A stretch of DNA of 64,000 nt from Comamonas testosteroni TK102 (GTDB lineage Bacteria > Pseudomonadota > Gammaproteobacteria > Burkholderiales > Burkholderiaceae_C): assembly GCF_000739375.1 (NCBI RefSeq), contig NZ_CP006704.1, positions 5,828,001 through 5,892,000 of the forward strand. The letters are read 5' to 3'. A model generated the notes under the pieces. The model saw nothing but the letters and a program-made list of their open reading frames with translations. It did no database searches and was not told where the DNA came from. Positions 1 to 10,713 of the stretch are shown here, piece by piece; position 1 is the stretch's first letter, and each line of letters begins with the position of its first letter. A program made the position numbers and the translations under genes.

Positions 1-280
1 GATAGCCGGTCCAGACCTCGCGCTCCAGATCCTTGGGCTGGCAGAACAGCACGCTCTTGCCATCGCTGGTCAGCACCAGGCAGGCATTGGGCTCGGAAAA
101 GCCCGTGAGGTAGTAGAAATAGCTGTCGTGGCGGTACAGATACTCGGTATCGCGGTTGCGATGCAGCTCGGGAGCCGTGGGAATGATGGCGACACCGCCG
201 TCGCCCAACTGGGCGGCCAAGCGTGCGCGGCGTTGGGCATATACAGAAGTCATGGGCATATCGTAATGCTGGCCGGACAT
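1..280 (-). CDS. pepP: Xaa-Pro aminopeptidase (PepP), N-terminal part, cut by window edge
   Basis: Reading leftwards from about 280, this frame encodes the start of an aminopeptidase P, which removes N-terminal residues that precede proline. Only about 93 residues are inside the window. They show the creatinase-like N-terminal domain pattern, with RRARLAAQLGDG, the conserved HRNRDTEYLYRHDSYFYYLTG block (split here: HRNRDTEYLYR then HDSYFYYLTGF) and FCQPKDLEREVWTGY. The metal-binding peptidase domain lies outside the window. Three in-frame ATG codons (280, 259, 253) are possible starts and none has a strong ribosome site. The TSUP gene ends 27 bases upstream on the same strand, so the two may be co-transcribed. 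Identity is firm; the exact start is not. Confidence 0.85.
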   Translation of the reverse strand, partial: MSGQHYDMPMTSVYAQRRARLAAQLGDGGVAIIPTAPELHRNRDTEYLYRHDSYFYYLTGFSEPNACLVLTSDGKSVLFCQPKDLEREVWTGY

Positions 281-307
281 CTGTACATCAGCTTACATCT
301 GCAGATG

Positions 308-1144
308 TCAGCTATTTCGACACAGCCCTCTTTCCGCACCGCCCCAAAGCGGGGTCATCAGCAGCGCCGTCGCATCGTCGGGCACCAGGGCCTCGGGCTG
401 GCTCGCGCGCCAACCCGACCAGAGCAGGCTTGCGCCCGACAGGATCAGCAGACCGCAGACCAGCCATTCCACCAGTCTTCTGGGCCAGGCAGGCGGATGT
501 CTGACACTCCACCAGGTCACGCCCGTGACGACAGGAAAAGCCAGCGCCGTCCAGCCCATGACGGCCCAGTTCAGCTGGCCCTCCACCGCCACCATGGCAG
601 CGCGCAGCAAGGAGCAGGAGACAAACATGGCAAACAGGCAGTGGCGCACCAGCAGGCGATCCAGCGGCTGGCGGTAGAGGTGATAGACCATGGGCGGGCC
701 GGGCGTGGCAAACAAACCACCGAGCAGACCCGACGACACGCCGGCCACCCAGAGGGAAGCAGGGCCCGAAGGCCGGTCCAGCGCCTTCTTCTGCATCAGC
801 AGCAGCATGGCGCAAAGCACGATCACCAGTCCCAGCAGCATGCGCAGGCCATTGAGCGTATTGCCGCTGAGCCAGTGCAGCAGCAGCACCCCGCCGACCA
901 CGCCCAGCACGCTGCTGATGAGCATGGGCTTGAGCATGGCCCAGTCAGGCTCGAAGCGGTAGGCGCGCATATAGCTGACGCCGTTGATGATGGACAGCAG
1001 ACAGGCCACATTGGCCGCATCGGCAATATTCATCAGGCCCGTGGCGCCTGCGACGCCCACAAAGATCAGCCCGAACGCGAAGCCCGTGAGGTTCTGACAG
1101 AACGCGGCCAGCCCCACCAGAGCCATGAAGAAAACGATTTGCAT
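308..1144 (-). CDS. TSUP (TauE/SafE) family membrane transporter
   Basis: Protein of 278 aa with about seven to eight hydrophobic helices spread over its length and small-residue-rich helix starts typical of the sulfite exporter TauE/SafE (DUF81) family. Members export or import organosulfur compounds or other small anions across the inner membrane; the substrate cannot be read from sequence. The frame is open to 1180, but the start at 1144 (MQIVFFMALVGLAAF) puts the first membrane helix at the N-terminus and fits the family better. It lies 27 bases upstream of pepP on the same strand. About 175 bases without a recognisable gene separate it from the MurU-like gene. Confidence 0.75.
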   Translation of the reverse strand: MQIVFFMALVGLAAFCQNLTGFAFGLIFVGVAGATGLMNIADAANVACLLSIINGVSYMRAYRFEPDWAMLKPMLISSVLGVVGGVLLLHWLSGNTLNGLRMLLGLVIVLCAMLLLMQKKALDRPSGPASLWVAGVSSGLLGGLFATPGPPMVYHLYRQPLDRLLVRHCLFAMFVSCSLLRAAMVAVEGQLNWAVMGWTALAFPVVTGVTWWSVRHPPAWPRRLVEWLVCGLLILSGASLLWSGWRASQPEALVPDDATALLMTPLWGGAERGLCRNS

Positions 1145-1319
1145 GCACTCATCCGATGACGGCCCCAGGAGAATGCGCAAAGATGCATCCGGTAGTGCCT
1201 GTCTGAAGAGCGAAGGAGCTTAGCAGACGCTGGCGATGAACTTGCGATGACAAATAATCTGGCGCTGCAGCGCAGTTGACGCAGGCATCAGTGCCAAGCC
1301 CGTGCGACGGCGCCCCAGC

Positions 1320-2087
1320 TTAGCGCTGATTGAGCTGGGCCAGTCGCTCGGGCGTTCCGACATCGACCCAGCGGCCGGTGTAGAGCGATGCACCCACCCG
1401 GCCTTGCTGCATGGCGCGGCGCAGCAGCGGGGCCAGTGGGGCACGCAGGCCTTCTGGGTTTCCGGGCTGCACATCGAACCACGGTGATGCAAACAGCTCG
1501 GCTTTCAACAGCGCAATCGTGCTGTAGGTGTAGCGCGGTCGCTCGTCATCGGCAGGCAAATCCAGTGCCTTGCCGTCCTCGCTCAGGCCGAAGTCGCCAC
1601 GCGGATTGTGCGCAGGATTGGGCACCAGCCACAGGTGAGCGAGTTCATCGCTTTGGGCAAACGCCTGGGCATCCTGCAACGCAAAGCTGAAATCCGGCGC
1701 ATAGACATCACCTGCGGCCAGCCAGAAAACCCGGTCCAGCTGCGGCAAGGCGCGGCTGATACCGCCCGCGGTTTCAAAGGCTTTCTCGGGTTCCTCCGAA
1801 TAGGCAAGCGATAGCTTCGCGCTTGCGCCTCCATCCGGCTGCGGCACGAATTCATCGCCGAAATACGCGGGAATCTGCGCCCCGAGCCAGCCGGTATTGA
1901 TGACGGCTTGCGACACGCCGGCAGCCAGCAGCGCCTGCAGGTGCAACTGCAGCAGCGGCACGCCCTGCACCTTGAGCAGCGGCTTGGGCGTGACATCGGT
2001 CAGCGGCCTCATGCGCTCGCCCCGGCCTGCGGCCAGCAGCATTGCAGGGGGTTGCACCAGGAAGGAAGCAGCGTTTTCTACAGTCAT
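1320..2087 (-). CDS. murU: MurU-like N-acetylmuramate 1-phosphate uridylyltransferase / NDP-sugar nucleotidyltransferase
   Basis: Protein of 255 aa with the nucleotidyltransferase signature LLAAGRGERMRPLTDVTPKPLL at residues 18-39 (shown whole only by position: GRGERMRPL at 21-29, TPKPLL at 33-38) and a WLAAGDVYAPDF acidic metal-binding motif in the middle. In Pseudomonas, MurU makes UDP-MurNAc in the peptidoglycan recycling bypass of fosfomycin-sensitive synthesis; many betaproteobacteria have this form. The antisense frame stays open far past this gene, across tkt, but that extension is a shadow. The ATG at 2087 is the last reasonable start; an internal Met at residue 16 is also possible because homologues usually begin just before the glycine-rich loop. 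It is divergent from tkt. Confidence 0.75.
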   Translation of the reverse strand: MTVENAASFLVQPPAMLLAAGRGERMRPLTDVTPKPLLKVQGVPLLQLHLQALLAAGVSQAVINTGWLGAQIPAYFGDEFVPQPDGGASAKLSLAYSEEPEKAFETAGGISRALPQLDRVFWLAAGDVYAPDFSFALQDAQAFAQSDELAHLWLVPNPAHNPRGDFGLSEDGKALDLPADDERPRYTYSTIALLKAELFASPWFDVQPGNPEGLRAPLAPLLRRAMQQGRVGASLYTGRWVDVGTPERLAQLNQR

Positions 2088-2240
2088 TGCAATCAGCTTT
2101 TCAACATGGTTTGGGGTGTGCAAGACACCTGTTTCTGGGGTTGCACTGTAGAGCATTGACCCGCATCCCGCCTGCGAAAATTGGGCCTCCATTAAAATGA
2201 CGGGCTTAGCAGAATTACCCCTCCTTTTCGGAGCGCCCTG

Positions 2241-4289
2241 ATGGCCAACACTCAAAATATGGCGAATGCAATCCGTGCACTCGCAATGGATGCCGTTCAA
2301 CAAGCCAATTCCGGCCACCCCGGTGCCCCCATGGGCATGGCCGACATGGCCGTAGCGCTGTGGAGCCGCCACCTCCAGCACAACCCCGTGAACCCTCACT
2401 GGGCCAATCGCGACCGCTTCATTCTGTCGAACGGTCACGGCTCCATGCTGATCTATGCGCTGCTGCACCTGAGCGGCTACGACCTGCCCATCGAAGAGCT
2501 GAAGAACTTCCGTCAGCTGCACAGCAAGACTGCCGGCCACCCCGAAGTGGGCATCACCCCCGGCGTGGAAACCACCACCGGCCCTCTGGGCCAGGGCATC
2601 ACCAATGCCGTGGGCTTTGCACTGGCTGAAAAGCTGCTGGCTGCCGAGTTCAACAAGGACAAGCACGAGATCGTCGACCACCACACCTATGTGTTCCTGG
2701 GCGATGGCTGCCTGATGGAAGGCATCTCGCATGAAGCCGCCGCCCTGGCCGGTGCCTGGAAGCTGAACAAGCTGATCGCCCTGTATGACGACAACGGCAT
2801 TTCCATCGACGGCAAGGTGACCCCCTGGTTCATCGACAACACGCCCGAGCGCTTCGAAGCCTACGGCTGGAACGTGATCCGCGCCGTGGACGGCCACAAT
2901 GTGGACGCCCTGGACAAGGCCATCGCCGCTGCCAAGAAGAGCGCCGACAAGCCCACGCTGATCTGCTGCAAGACCCATATCGGCAAGGGCTCGCCCAACC
3001 GTCAGGACACGGCCAAGGCCCACGGCGAACCTCTGGGCGCCGAGGAAATTGCACTGACCCGCGCGGCTCTGGGCTGGACTTACGGCCCCTTCGAGATCCC
3101 TGCCGACGTCTACACCGACTGGAACGCCAAGGATCTGGGCGCCAGGGCCGAAGCCGCCTGGAACGAAAAGTTCGCCGCCTACACGGCCGCCTTCCCCGAG
3201 CAAGCCGCCGAGTTCACGCGCCGCATGGCTGGTGACCTGCCCGCCAACTTCGGTGAAATCGCCGCCAAGATCGCATCCGACGCCCATGACGCCGGCGCCA
3301 CCGTGGCCAGCCGCAAGGCCAGCCAGCTGGCCCTGGAAGGCCTGACAGCCGCTCTGCCCGAGCTGCTGGGCGGCTCTGCCGACCTGACCGGCTCCAACCT
3401 GACCAACACCAAGTCCACTCCCTCTTTCCGCGTGGATGACAAGGGTGCCGTGGTCAAGACCGAAGAAGGCCAGATCGGCCGCCACATCAACTACGGTGTG
3501 CGCGAGTTCGGCATGGCAGCCATCATGAACGGTGTGGCGCTGCACGGCGGCTTCATCCCCTACGGCGGCACCTTCCTGACCTTCTCCGACTACAGCCGCA
3601 ACGCCATCCGCATGGCGGCCCTGATGAAGCAGCGCGTGATCCACGTCTTCACGCACGACTCCATCGGCCTGGGCGAAGACGGCCCCACCCACCAGTCCAT
3701 CGAGCACGCAGCCTCCCTGCGCCTGATCCCCGGTCTGGACGTGTGGCGCCCCGCCGACACCACCGAGACCGCCGTGGCCTGGACCGTGGCCCTGAGCCAG
3801 AAGAACAAGCCCACAGCCATGCTGCTGAGCCGCCAGAACCTGGCTTACTCGCCCAAGAGCGAAGACGCGCTGGACGACATCGCCTGCGGCGCCTATGTGC
3901 TCTCCGAGCCCAAGGATGTGGGCCTGAAGGGCAAGAAGGCCCAGGCCGTGATCATCGCCACCGGCTCCGAAGTGCAACTGGCTCTGGCTGCCCAGAAGCA
4001 GCTGGCCGAACGCAAGATCGCCGTGCGCGTGGTCTCCATGCCCAGCACCACGACCTTCGACAAGCAGGATGTGAAGTACAAGAAGGCCGTGCTGCCCGCC
4101 GGCCTGCCCCGCATCGCCGTGGAAATGGGCGTGACCGACTTCTGGTGGAAGTACGGCTGCGCCGCCGTGGTCGGCATCGACAGCTACGGTGAGTCCGCTC
4201 CTGCAGGCGTGCTGTTCAAGCACTTCGGCTTCACCGCCGAGAATGTGGCCGACACCGTGCAGGTCGCCCTGCAGAACGCTGGCAAGTAA
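2241..4289 (+). CDS. tkt: Transketolase
   Basis: Full-length 682-aa transketolase. It transfers two-carbon ketol units between sugar phosphates in the pentose phosphate and Calvin-type carbon rearrangements, using thiamine diphosphate. Visible landmarks match the E. coli enzyme: [11 protein letters not shown] with His26, NGHGSML with His66, His100, GPLGQG at 114-119, the TPP motif GDGCLMEG at 154-161 with DDN at 183-185, the pyrimidine domain with [15 protein letters not shown], and the C-terminal domain. The gene is followed by a strong intrinsic terminator and then gap. A TAAAAT box at 2193-2198 is a possible -10 element, but no good -35 is evident. Confidence 0.97.
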   Translation: MANTQNMANAIRALAMDAVQQANSGHPGAPMGMADMAVALWSRHLQHNPVNPHWANRDRFILSNGHGSMLIYALLHLSGYDLPIEELKNFRQLHSKTAGHPEVGITPGVETTTGPLGQGITNAVGFALAEKLLAAEFNKDKHEIVDHHTYVFLGDGCLMEGISHEAAALAGAWKLNKLIALYDDNGISIDGKVTPWFIDNTPERFEAYGWNVIRAVDGHNVDALDKAIAAAKKSADKPTLICCKTHIGKGSPNRQDTAKAHGEPLGAEEIALTRAALGWTYGPFEIPADVYTDWNAKDLGARAEAAWNEKFAAYTAAFPEQAAEFTRRMAGDLPANFGEIAAKIASDAHDAGATVASRKASQLALEGLTAALPELLGGSADLTGSNLTNTKSTPSFRVDDKGAVVKTEEGQIGRHINYGVREFGMAAIMNGVALHGGFIPYGGTFLTFSDYSRNAIRMAALMKQRVIHVFTHDSIGLGEDGPTHQSIEHAASLRLIPGLDVWRPADTTETAVAWTVALSQKNKPTAMLLSRQNLAYSPKSEDALDDIACGAYVLSEPKDVGLKGKKAQAVIIATGSEVQLALAAQKQLAERKIAVRVVSMPSTTTFDKQDVKYKKAVLPAGLPRIAVEMGVTDFWWKYGCAAVVGIDSYGESAPAGVLFKHFGFTAENVADTVQVALQNAGK

Positions 4290-4293
4290 GCGC

Positions 4294-4318
4294 AAAAGGG
4301 GCCTCGTGCCCCTTTTTT
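4294..4318 (+). terminator. Intrinsic terminator after tkt
   Basis: AAAAGGGGC, a short loop CTCGT, then GCCCCTTTTTT: a GC-rich stem followed by a T run directly after the tkt stop codon. It separates tkt from gap, which then needs its own promoter in the 113 bases before its start. Confidence 0.85.
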
Positions 4319-4326
4319 CCGGCTGA

Positions 4327-5430
<1,104 letters not shown>

Positions 5431-5463
5431 TCCTCAAGGATTAGCTACCGAAACAAGCTCAAT

Positions 5464-5497
5464 CGCTTATCAGATAAGCGCTGACAGCTATCAAAAA
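5464..5497 (+). repeat. Dispersed intergenic repeat, copy A (after gap)
   Basis: CGCTTAT-CAG-ATAAGCG inverted pair followed by CTGACAGCTATCAAAAA. This is one of about ten copies of the AAGCGCT-N2/3-CAGCTATC(AAAA) element in the window. Its terminal A run merges with the stem of the terminator that follows. Confidence 0.7.
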
Positions 5498-5527
5498 GCC
5501 AGCATGGGACGCCATGCTGGCTTTTTT
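5492..5527 (+). terminator. Intrinsic terminator after gap
   Basis: AAAAAGCCAGCATGG, loop, CCATGCTGGCTTTTTTT: a long stem followed by seven T, about 60 bases after the gap stop codon. The A run on the left gives the same structure on the other strand. Confidence 0.9.
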
Positions 5528-5640
5528 TCATCCCGCAAGACCGGAGCCGGCCGGAGCATGTCTCGGATACATTTGTAACACGCAGCTGCCACCGGCGCCC
5601 AAGAGCGTGAAGCACTGCCACTTCCTCGGACAAGGCCGCC

Positions 5641-7142
5641 ATGTTTATTGCGATTCCTCTTGAGAACAAGCCTTCCTGGCGCTCGCCGCCCTGGATGACG
5701 GTGCTGCTCATCATCATCAACTGCGTGATCTTCTGGGGCTGGCAGGCACCCGAGGAACATGCCGTCGAAAAAGCGGCCCAGCAATATGCCCAGACCGCTT
5801 TGCCGACGCTGGAGCTGCCACCGTTCCTGACCTATCTGGAGGAACAAGCCGCCCAGGGCAGCAAGCGCTTCGACCAGCACACGCTGCAGACCGTGCGAAA
5901 GCTCTATCAGCACAAGGCCTATGCCCAGCTCTATGCGCTGCTGTGGCAGGAGAAGAAATTCCGCCAGCGCCTGCTGGACGGCCAGGTGATTACCGCCAGC
6001 CACCCGCGCCATGCACAGTGGCAGGCGGCACGTGCCGCCTTCGCGCCCCACGAGCCGCGCGGCAGCTTTACCGAGCGCTGGTCCATCAGCTATGCGAATG
6101 GCGCCGGCTGGCAGCCCCTGCAGGCCTTCACCTCCATCTTTCTGCATGGCAGCACCAGTCATCTGCTGGGCAATATGGTGTTTCTGTTCCTGTTCGGCTT
6201 CACCCTGGAGCTGGCTTTGGGGGCCTTCACCTATCTGGCCTTCTACGTGATCGGCGGCATCGGCGCCTCGCTGTTCGCGCTGATGTTCTATGCCGGCATG
6301 GGCGGTTACGGCCTGGGGGCATCGGGTGCGATTTCGGCCCTCATGGCCATGTATGCGGTGATGTACCGCATGCGGCGCATCCGCTTCTTCTATATGCTGC
6401 TGTTCTACTTCAACTACGCGAGCTGGCCGGCCCTGATCATGCTGCCGGTCTGGATGGGCGTGGAGTTGCTGCAGCATCTGCTGGGTGGCAAGCAGGTTGC
6501 CTATATGGCCCACTTTGGCGGTCTGCTGGCGGGCAGCCTGCTGATGTGGATCTATATGCGACTGCAGACCGTTGCTGCGCCGGTCAACGAAGAAGAGCAG
6601 GCCCAGGCCGCCGCCCGGCCGCTGGCCGAGGCCGTGGCCCGAGCCCAGCGGCATACCGATGCGCTGGAATTTGGCCGTGCCGCTCCGGCCTGGCGCGAAG
6701 CGGCACGTCTGGCCCCTCGGACCCGGCCATTCTGCGGGCCTGGTTTGAAAGCTCGCGCCATCAGCCCGCCAGCGAGGACTTTCATGCTGCGGCGCGACGC
6801 ATCTTCAAGCTGCCGGCCACCACGGACGCCGAACGCCAGCTGCAGCTGGCCAGCTATCGCAGCTATCAGCAGCGCGCCCAGCCCGGCATGCGCATGAGCG
6901 CGGACACCATGCATGGCCTGGTGCGCAGTTTCGTACGCCTGGGAGCCCTGCCCGAGGCAGAAAAACTATGCCGCTCCCTGCACAAGCTGGCAGACCATCC
7001 CCAATGGCCGGCAAGCTTGCTGCTGCTGGTCAACGGCATGGCCCAGGCCGGACGCATTCAGGATGCCAAGGTCTGGCTGCCCGTGCTGCAGCAATCGGCA
7101 CCCGAGGAAGCTCTCACCCGCTGGCTGGCACAGCAGCGCTAG
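5641..7142 (+). pseudogene. Rhomboid-family intramembrane serine protease with C-terminal TPR-like region, disrupted by a frameshift
   Basis: The frame starting at 5641 encodes a rhomboid protease: HLLGN at residues 174-178, the catalytic serine motif GASGA at 226-230 (Ser228) and the catalytic His291 in MAHFGG, with about six membrane helices. After residue ~358 this frame becomes nonsense and stops at 6897. The natural continuation (APSDPAILRAWFE onwards to RWLAQQR at 7142) is in another frame. One extra C in the CCCC run at 6713-6716 would restore a single 500-aa protein. Both halves have normal codon use, so this is a recent mutation or a sequencing error; the catalytic domain itself is intact. 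Rhomboids cleave membrane helices; the substrate is unknown. Confidence 0.8.
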
Positions 7143-7159
7143 CCAACGCCTTGCCGCGC

Positions 7160-8494
7160 TCAGGTCTTGGCCTCCAGCTCCTGCAGCTCATCACGCAACA
7201 CCCACTGCGCTTCCTGGGTGCTCGCGTGCTCGGGAAAGTGCTGCTTCATGCGCATGTACACCGACACCCCCTGCATGGGCTGCTCCAAGCCCTGCTTGTA
7301 AGCGCGCACCAGCAGCTCCAGCATGGGCGGGATCCAAGTACTGCCGGCAAAGCGCTTTTCAAAATCCTTGGCCAGTATCAACACATACCTGGGCTTGCCG
7401 GCCTTCCAGGCCTGCTGTGCCAGCTCGTAACTGGGCTGGGCCGCGTCGGGCTTGAAGTCCGGCTTGCGCTTGACGCAGCTCACCCAGGCCTCCAGGGCCT
7501 CGCTGGCGCGCTGCTGGGCGAGCAGCATGGGAATGAAACGCTGGCCCAGCTCCGCCAGTGCGTCCGCGCGTTCGGTCAGCTTGAGCACCCGGAAGTAACG
7601 GCGGCAATCGGGCAGGCTCTCATAGTCCTCCCGCTGCCATTCGCGGGACTGGTTCACAGCCTCGTCCATCTTGTTGTCCTGCACCAGTCTGGCCACCAGC
7701 GCATCGCGACGCTTGGCCTCCAGGGCCGCAGGGTCGATCTGCACGGTCGCAGGCCCCTCGGGCGCTTGTACGGGATCGATATCCAGAGCCGCATGGTGCT
7801 GGTACATGACATAGCCGATCATGGCCGCCATCACCCAGCTGAAATAAATCATCACGAAGCTCACCAGGGGCAGCACCAATCCGGGCGCCGCAACCTTGAG
7901 CAGCATCGCCAGGACCATGGGCGAGCCCTGCTGCAGCAGAAACAGAAAAAAGCACAGCAGCAGATAGGACTTGCCGATACCAAAAATCGTCGCCAGCAGC
8001 TCGAACGGATTAACGGCCGAGCTCAGGCTGTTGGTATTGATCAGCACCATCCAGGTCGCAGGAATCAGGAAGGCCACCAGCAGATTGGCAATCACTCCCA
8101 AGGTCAGGCTGCGGGTTGCCATAAAGCCCACAAAGATTCCGAAAACGACGAGTACCCCGAAAAACTTCCAGGGTAGCCATTTCCAGTCTTCATCGACCTG
8201 ACTGGACCGGAAATCGGAACTATGGGTAATTCCACGCGAGGCGAGCGCCGAAACCTTGAATGCATAGCGGCTGACGGCCAGCATCAAGCCCAGGCCCACG
8301 AACAGAACCCCCACCCACCCGAACATCAGCCCGTAACTGCATGCCGACAGCAGCAATGCATAGAGCAAAGGCTCGGTCTGCAGGGGAAACAAGAAGAAGC
8401 TATTGAGCTTTTGCCAGAACGGAGGGATTTTCCACTCGGAAGAATCACCTTTTTGGTGAACACCACGTATCGAATTCAATGCCTGTTCTCCCAC
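7160..8494 (-). CDS. Hypothetical membrane protein with helical-repeat C-terminus
   Basis: Protein of 444 aa that I do not recognise as a named family. The N-terminal half has about six hydrophobic segments, the first near residues 40-75 and a group from 105 to 235. From about residue 260 it becomes soluble and alpha-helical (AALEAKRRDALVARLVQDN, RASEALEAWVSC, ASTQEAQWVLRDELQE), suggesting TPR-like repeats on the cytoplasmic side. This layout resembles the rhomboid-TPR product encoded convergently next door, 17 bases away, but there is no sequence motif linking them. The start at 8494 is the longest possible and is not confirmed by a clear ribosome site. Confidence 0.6.
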   Translation of the reverse strand: MGEQALNSIRGVHQKGDSSEWKIPPFWQKLNSFFLFPLQTEPLLYALLLSACSYGLMFGWVGVLFVGLGLMLAVSRYAFKVSALASRGITHSSDFRSSQVDEDWKWLPWKFFGVLVVFGIFVGFMATRSLTLGVIANLLVAFLIPATWMVLINTNSLSSAVNPFELLATIFGIGKSYLLLCFFLFLLQQGSPMVLAMLLKVAAPGLVLPLVSFVMIYFSWVMAAMIGYVMYQHHAALDIDPVQAPEGPATVQIDPAALEAKRRDALVARLVQDNKMDEAVNQSREWQREDYESLPDCRRYFRVLKLTERADALAELGQRFIPMLLAQQRASEALEAWVSCVKRKPDFKPDAAQPSYELAQQAWKAGKPRYVLILAKDFEKRFAGSTWIPPMLELLVRAYKQGLEQPMQGVSVYMRMKQHFPEHASTQEAQWVLRDELQELEAKT

Positions 8495-8782
8495 TCTCGG
8501 TTTGATGAATCATTTGCAAGCCTGCTTGCAATGACCGAATCCGCTCTGGTATTGCCCGATTTTTCTTTGAAATCGGGTCATTGCGGAATTCTGCGGTAGA
8601 AACTCGCCCTGAATTCAAATACCGATAGACCACCGGCATATTGTTTTTTCTCTTGCCAGAAACCCCGTAAATGCTTTTGCAGCCAAGCCGGCCTGCCAAA
8701 CCGCCTTGAACCGATAACGGATACGACTGCAAGGATTGCAGGCAGCGCTTAAAGTGGTCCAGGTTTTATGGAGAAGCAGCGA

Positions 8783-9199
8783 ATGATTCACAGCGCACAC
8801 GCACAAAGCAGCCCCACCCCGTACCGCATCACCCTGACAGATGCCCAAGGCCATGTCTGGCATGCCGATGAACCCGTGAATGATGGCGGCACCGATTCCG
8901 CCCCCAACCCCATGCAGCTGATGCTCTCGGCCCTGGGAGCTTGCACGGCCATCACCCTGCATATGTACGCGGGTCGCAAGCAGTGGCCGCTGAGCCATGT
9001 CGATGTGGACCTGCAACTCAACCCCGACGGCAAGCCTGCGGATGCCAACCAGATCACGCGCAGCATCACCCTGCATGGCGAGCTGGACGATGAGCAGCGT
9101 CAGCGCCTGCTGCAGATTGCCAATGCCTGCCCCGTGCACAAGCTGCTGGAAGGCAAGGTTTCCATTCCCACCGCCTTGACCGAAGCCGCGCAGGCATGA
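8783..9199 (+). CDS. OsmC family protein (peroxiredoxin-like)
   Basis: Protein of 138 aa with the OsmC/Ohr fold signature: NPMQLMLSALGACTAITL carries the first reactive cysteine and IANACPVHKLLEG the second. OsmC-type proteins reduce organic hydroperoxides using this cysteine pair. The frame is open from 8768, but GGAG at 8770-8773 sits nine bases before the ATG at 8783, which favours that start. It is a single-gene unit, convergent with the small gene at 9253. Whether it acts on peroxides or another substrate cannot be said. Confidence 0.8.
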   Translation: MIHSAHAQSSPTPYRITLTDAQGHVWHADEPVNDGGTDSAPNPMQLMLSALGACTAITLHMYAGRKQWPLSHVDVDLQLNPDGKPADANQITRSITLHGELDDEQRQRLLQIANACPVHKLLEGKVSIPTALTEAAQA

Positions 9200-9227
9200 A
9201 AAAAGCCCTGCAGTCACCTGCAGGGCC
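9199..9227 (-). terminator. Terminator between osmC-like gene and small unknown gene
   Basis: Stem GCCCTGCAG / CTGCAGGGC with a four-base loop at 9205-9226. The A run on its left side makes it a hairpin plus T run for transcription of the minus-strand gene ending at 9253. Confidence 0.7.
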
Positions 9228-9252
9228 TTGGTCGCTGGCGCGTGTAACTTGA

Positions 9253-9534
9253 TTACACCGATACTTCCAGCGCGCCCACTTCCACATAGTGCTCGAACTC
9301 GCGTTTGGCCAGCGATGCGGTTTCGGGCTGCTGGTCCTCAGGGTCGACCCAGGACAGCACGTAGCTGGCGATGGCGGTATCGACCTTCATCTCTATGCCC
9401 ATGGGAATCTGCTCGGACGGGCCATCTCCGACACGGTGCTCCACCTTGCCGGTGACACGGGCGGCAAAGTGTTCGGGATACAGCTGGATCTCGACTGCCG
9501 AGATCTGGTTGCCTTGAGTGCTGTGTTCGTTCAT
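9253..9534 (-). CDS. Small conserved-looking protein of unknown function
   Basis: Acidic 93-aa protein that I do not recognise. It has no signal peptide or membrane helix. Residues such as ISAVEIQLYPEHFAARVTG and MKVDTAIASYVLSWVDPED suggest alternating beta strands. The start at 9534 is strongly supported by AGGAGGA nine bases or so upstream, better than any other site nearby, which also shows that the gene is real. It is transcribed divergently from the pirin gene, with two inverted repeats between them. Confidence 0.65.
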   Translation of the reverse strand: MNEHSTQGNQISAVEIQLYPEHFAARVTGKVEHRVGDGPSEQIPMGIEMKVDTAIASYVLSWVDPEDQQPETASLAKREFEHYVEVGALEVSV

Positions 9535-9621
9535 GTTGATTCCTCCTGCAGTTGTTAGGTCGCTGCGCACGAAAGCGCCGCGTGAAAGCCACTGCTAGCG
9601 GCCTACGCCTTTAAGTTAGCC

Positions 9622-9655
9622 GACTCCGGGCGGAGTCCTTGTCAGCCGATTGGCT
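9622..9655. promoter_or_regulatory. Two adjacent inverted repeats between divergent genes
   Basis: GACTCCG-GG-CGGAGTC at 9622-9637 is followed closely by CAGCC-GATT-GGCTG at 9642-9655. Both lie in the 232-base gap between the divergent 93-aa gene and the pirin gene, where a shared regulator could bind. No T run follows, so they are not obvious terminators. The regulator is unknown. Confidence 0.35.
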
Positions 9656-9766
9656 GAATCCTCACAGTGATGTAACTGCGTGCAAGGCGCTGCTGCATTC
9701 TGCCGTCGGATTGCGCGAATACTGCATATCCCTGACACTCGAAACTCCTCGCCGTCAGGATTTGTC

Positions 9767-10699
9767 ATGAGTGAATCAAAGAACTTACAACGTCTGCCCA
9801 CGCGCATAGCCGATGTCGGCGGCATCCCCATCCACCGTGCCATTCCGCAGACGGCATTGCGCAAGGTAGGGGCCTGGTGCTTCCTCGACCACGCCGGCCC
9901 GGCCCTCCCACCTCCTCCCGGCATGCAGGTCGGCCCCCATCCCCATATCGGCCTGCAGACTTTCACCTGGATGATCGAGGGCGAGGTGTTGCACCGCGAC
10001 AGCCTGGGCAGCGAGCAGATCATCCGCCCCGGCCAGGTCAATCTGATGACGGCCGGCCACGGCATTGCCCATTCCGAAGAGGCCCAGACACTGGGCGTGC
10101 ATGCGGCCCAGTTGTGGATTGCCCTGCCCGACAGCCATCGCGATATAGCGCCCCGCTTCCAGCATTACCCCGACCTGCCCAGGACCGAGATCGGCGACTT
10201 TGCCGTGACCGTGCTGGCCGGCGAAGCTCTTGGCCTGACGGCGCCCGCAGAAGTCCATTCCCCGCTGATGGGCGTGGACCTGCTGGCCTGCGGCACGGCC
10301 AGCCAGTCGCTCGCGACCATGCCCCTGCGCGCCGACTTTGAACATGCGGTGATGAGCCTGTCAGGCGAGGTCAAGGTGGAAGGCCAGGTGCTGCCCTCGC
10401 AAGAGCTGATCTATCTGCCCGTCGGCACCCGGAAGGTGCAGCTGGAGTGCACGCCCGGCAGCCGCCTCATCATCATCGGCGGCGAACCCATGGATGAGGC
10501 CATCTTGCTCTGGTGGAACTTTGTGGCACGCACCACCGAAGAGATGCAACAGGCCCAGAAGCAGTGGGAGGCCGAGGCCGCCACCGATGCAGAACTCGTC
10601 AACGGCCAGCCACGCCGTTTCGGCAGGCCCGTGGCCTCGGCACTGAAGTCCCTGCACTCTCCGTCGCTGGCTGGCGTCAGCCTGCGCGCTTCCAGATAG
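9767..10699 (+). CDS. Pirin family protein
   Basis: Bicupin protein of 310 aa. The N-terminal cupin has the pirin metal-site pattern GPHPHIGLQTFTWMIEGE and the motif LMTAGHGIAHSEE. Bacterial pirins bind iron or another metal; some have quercetinase activity and some regulate metabolism, and the role here cannot be assigned. The frame is open from 9680, but the ATG at 9767 has CAGGA six bases upstream. It is one of three pirin genes in the window (also 31107 and 50037), clearly divergent from each other in sequence. It stands upstream of aspA in the same direction but is separated from it by 300 bases with their own regulatory sites. Confidence 0.85.
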   Translation: MSESKNLQRLPTRIADVGGIPIHRAIPQTALRKVGAWCFLDHAGPALPPPPGMQVGPHPHIGLQTFTWMIEGEVLHRDSLGSEQIIRPGQVNLMTAGHGIAHSEEAQTLGVHAAQLWIALPDSHRDIAPRFQHYPDLPRTEIGDFAVTVLAGEALGLTAPAEVHSPLMGVDLLACGTASQSLATMPLRADFEHAVMSLSGEVKVEGQVLPSQELIYLPVGTRKVQLECTPGSRLIIIGGEPMDEAILLWWNFVARTTEEMQQAQKQWEAEAATDAELVNGQPRRFGRPVASALKSLHSPSLAGVSLRASR

Positions 10700-10713
10700 G
10701 TCTCTGACCCCCG

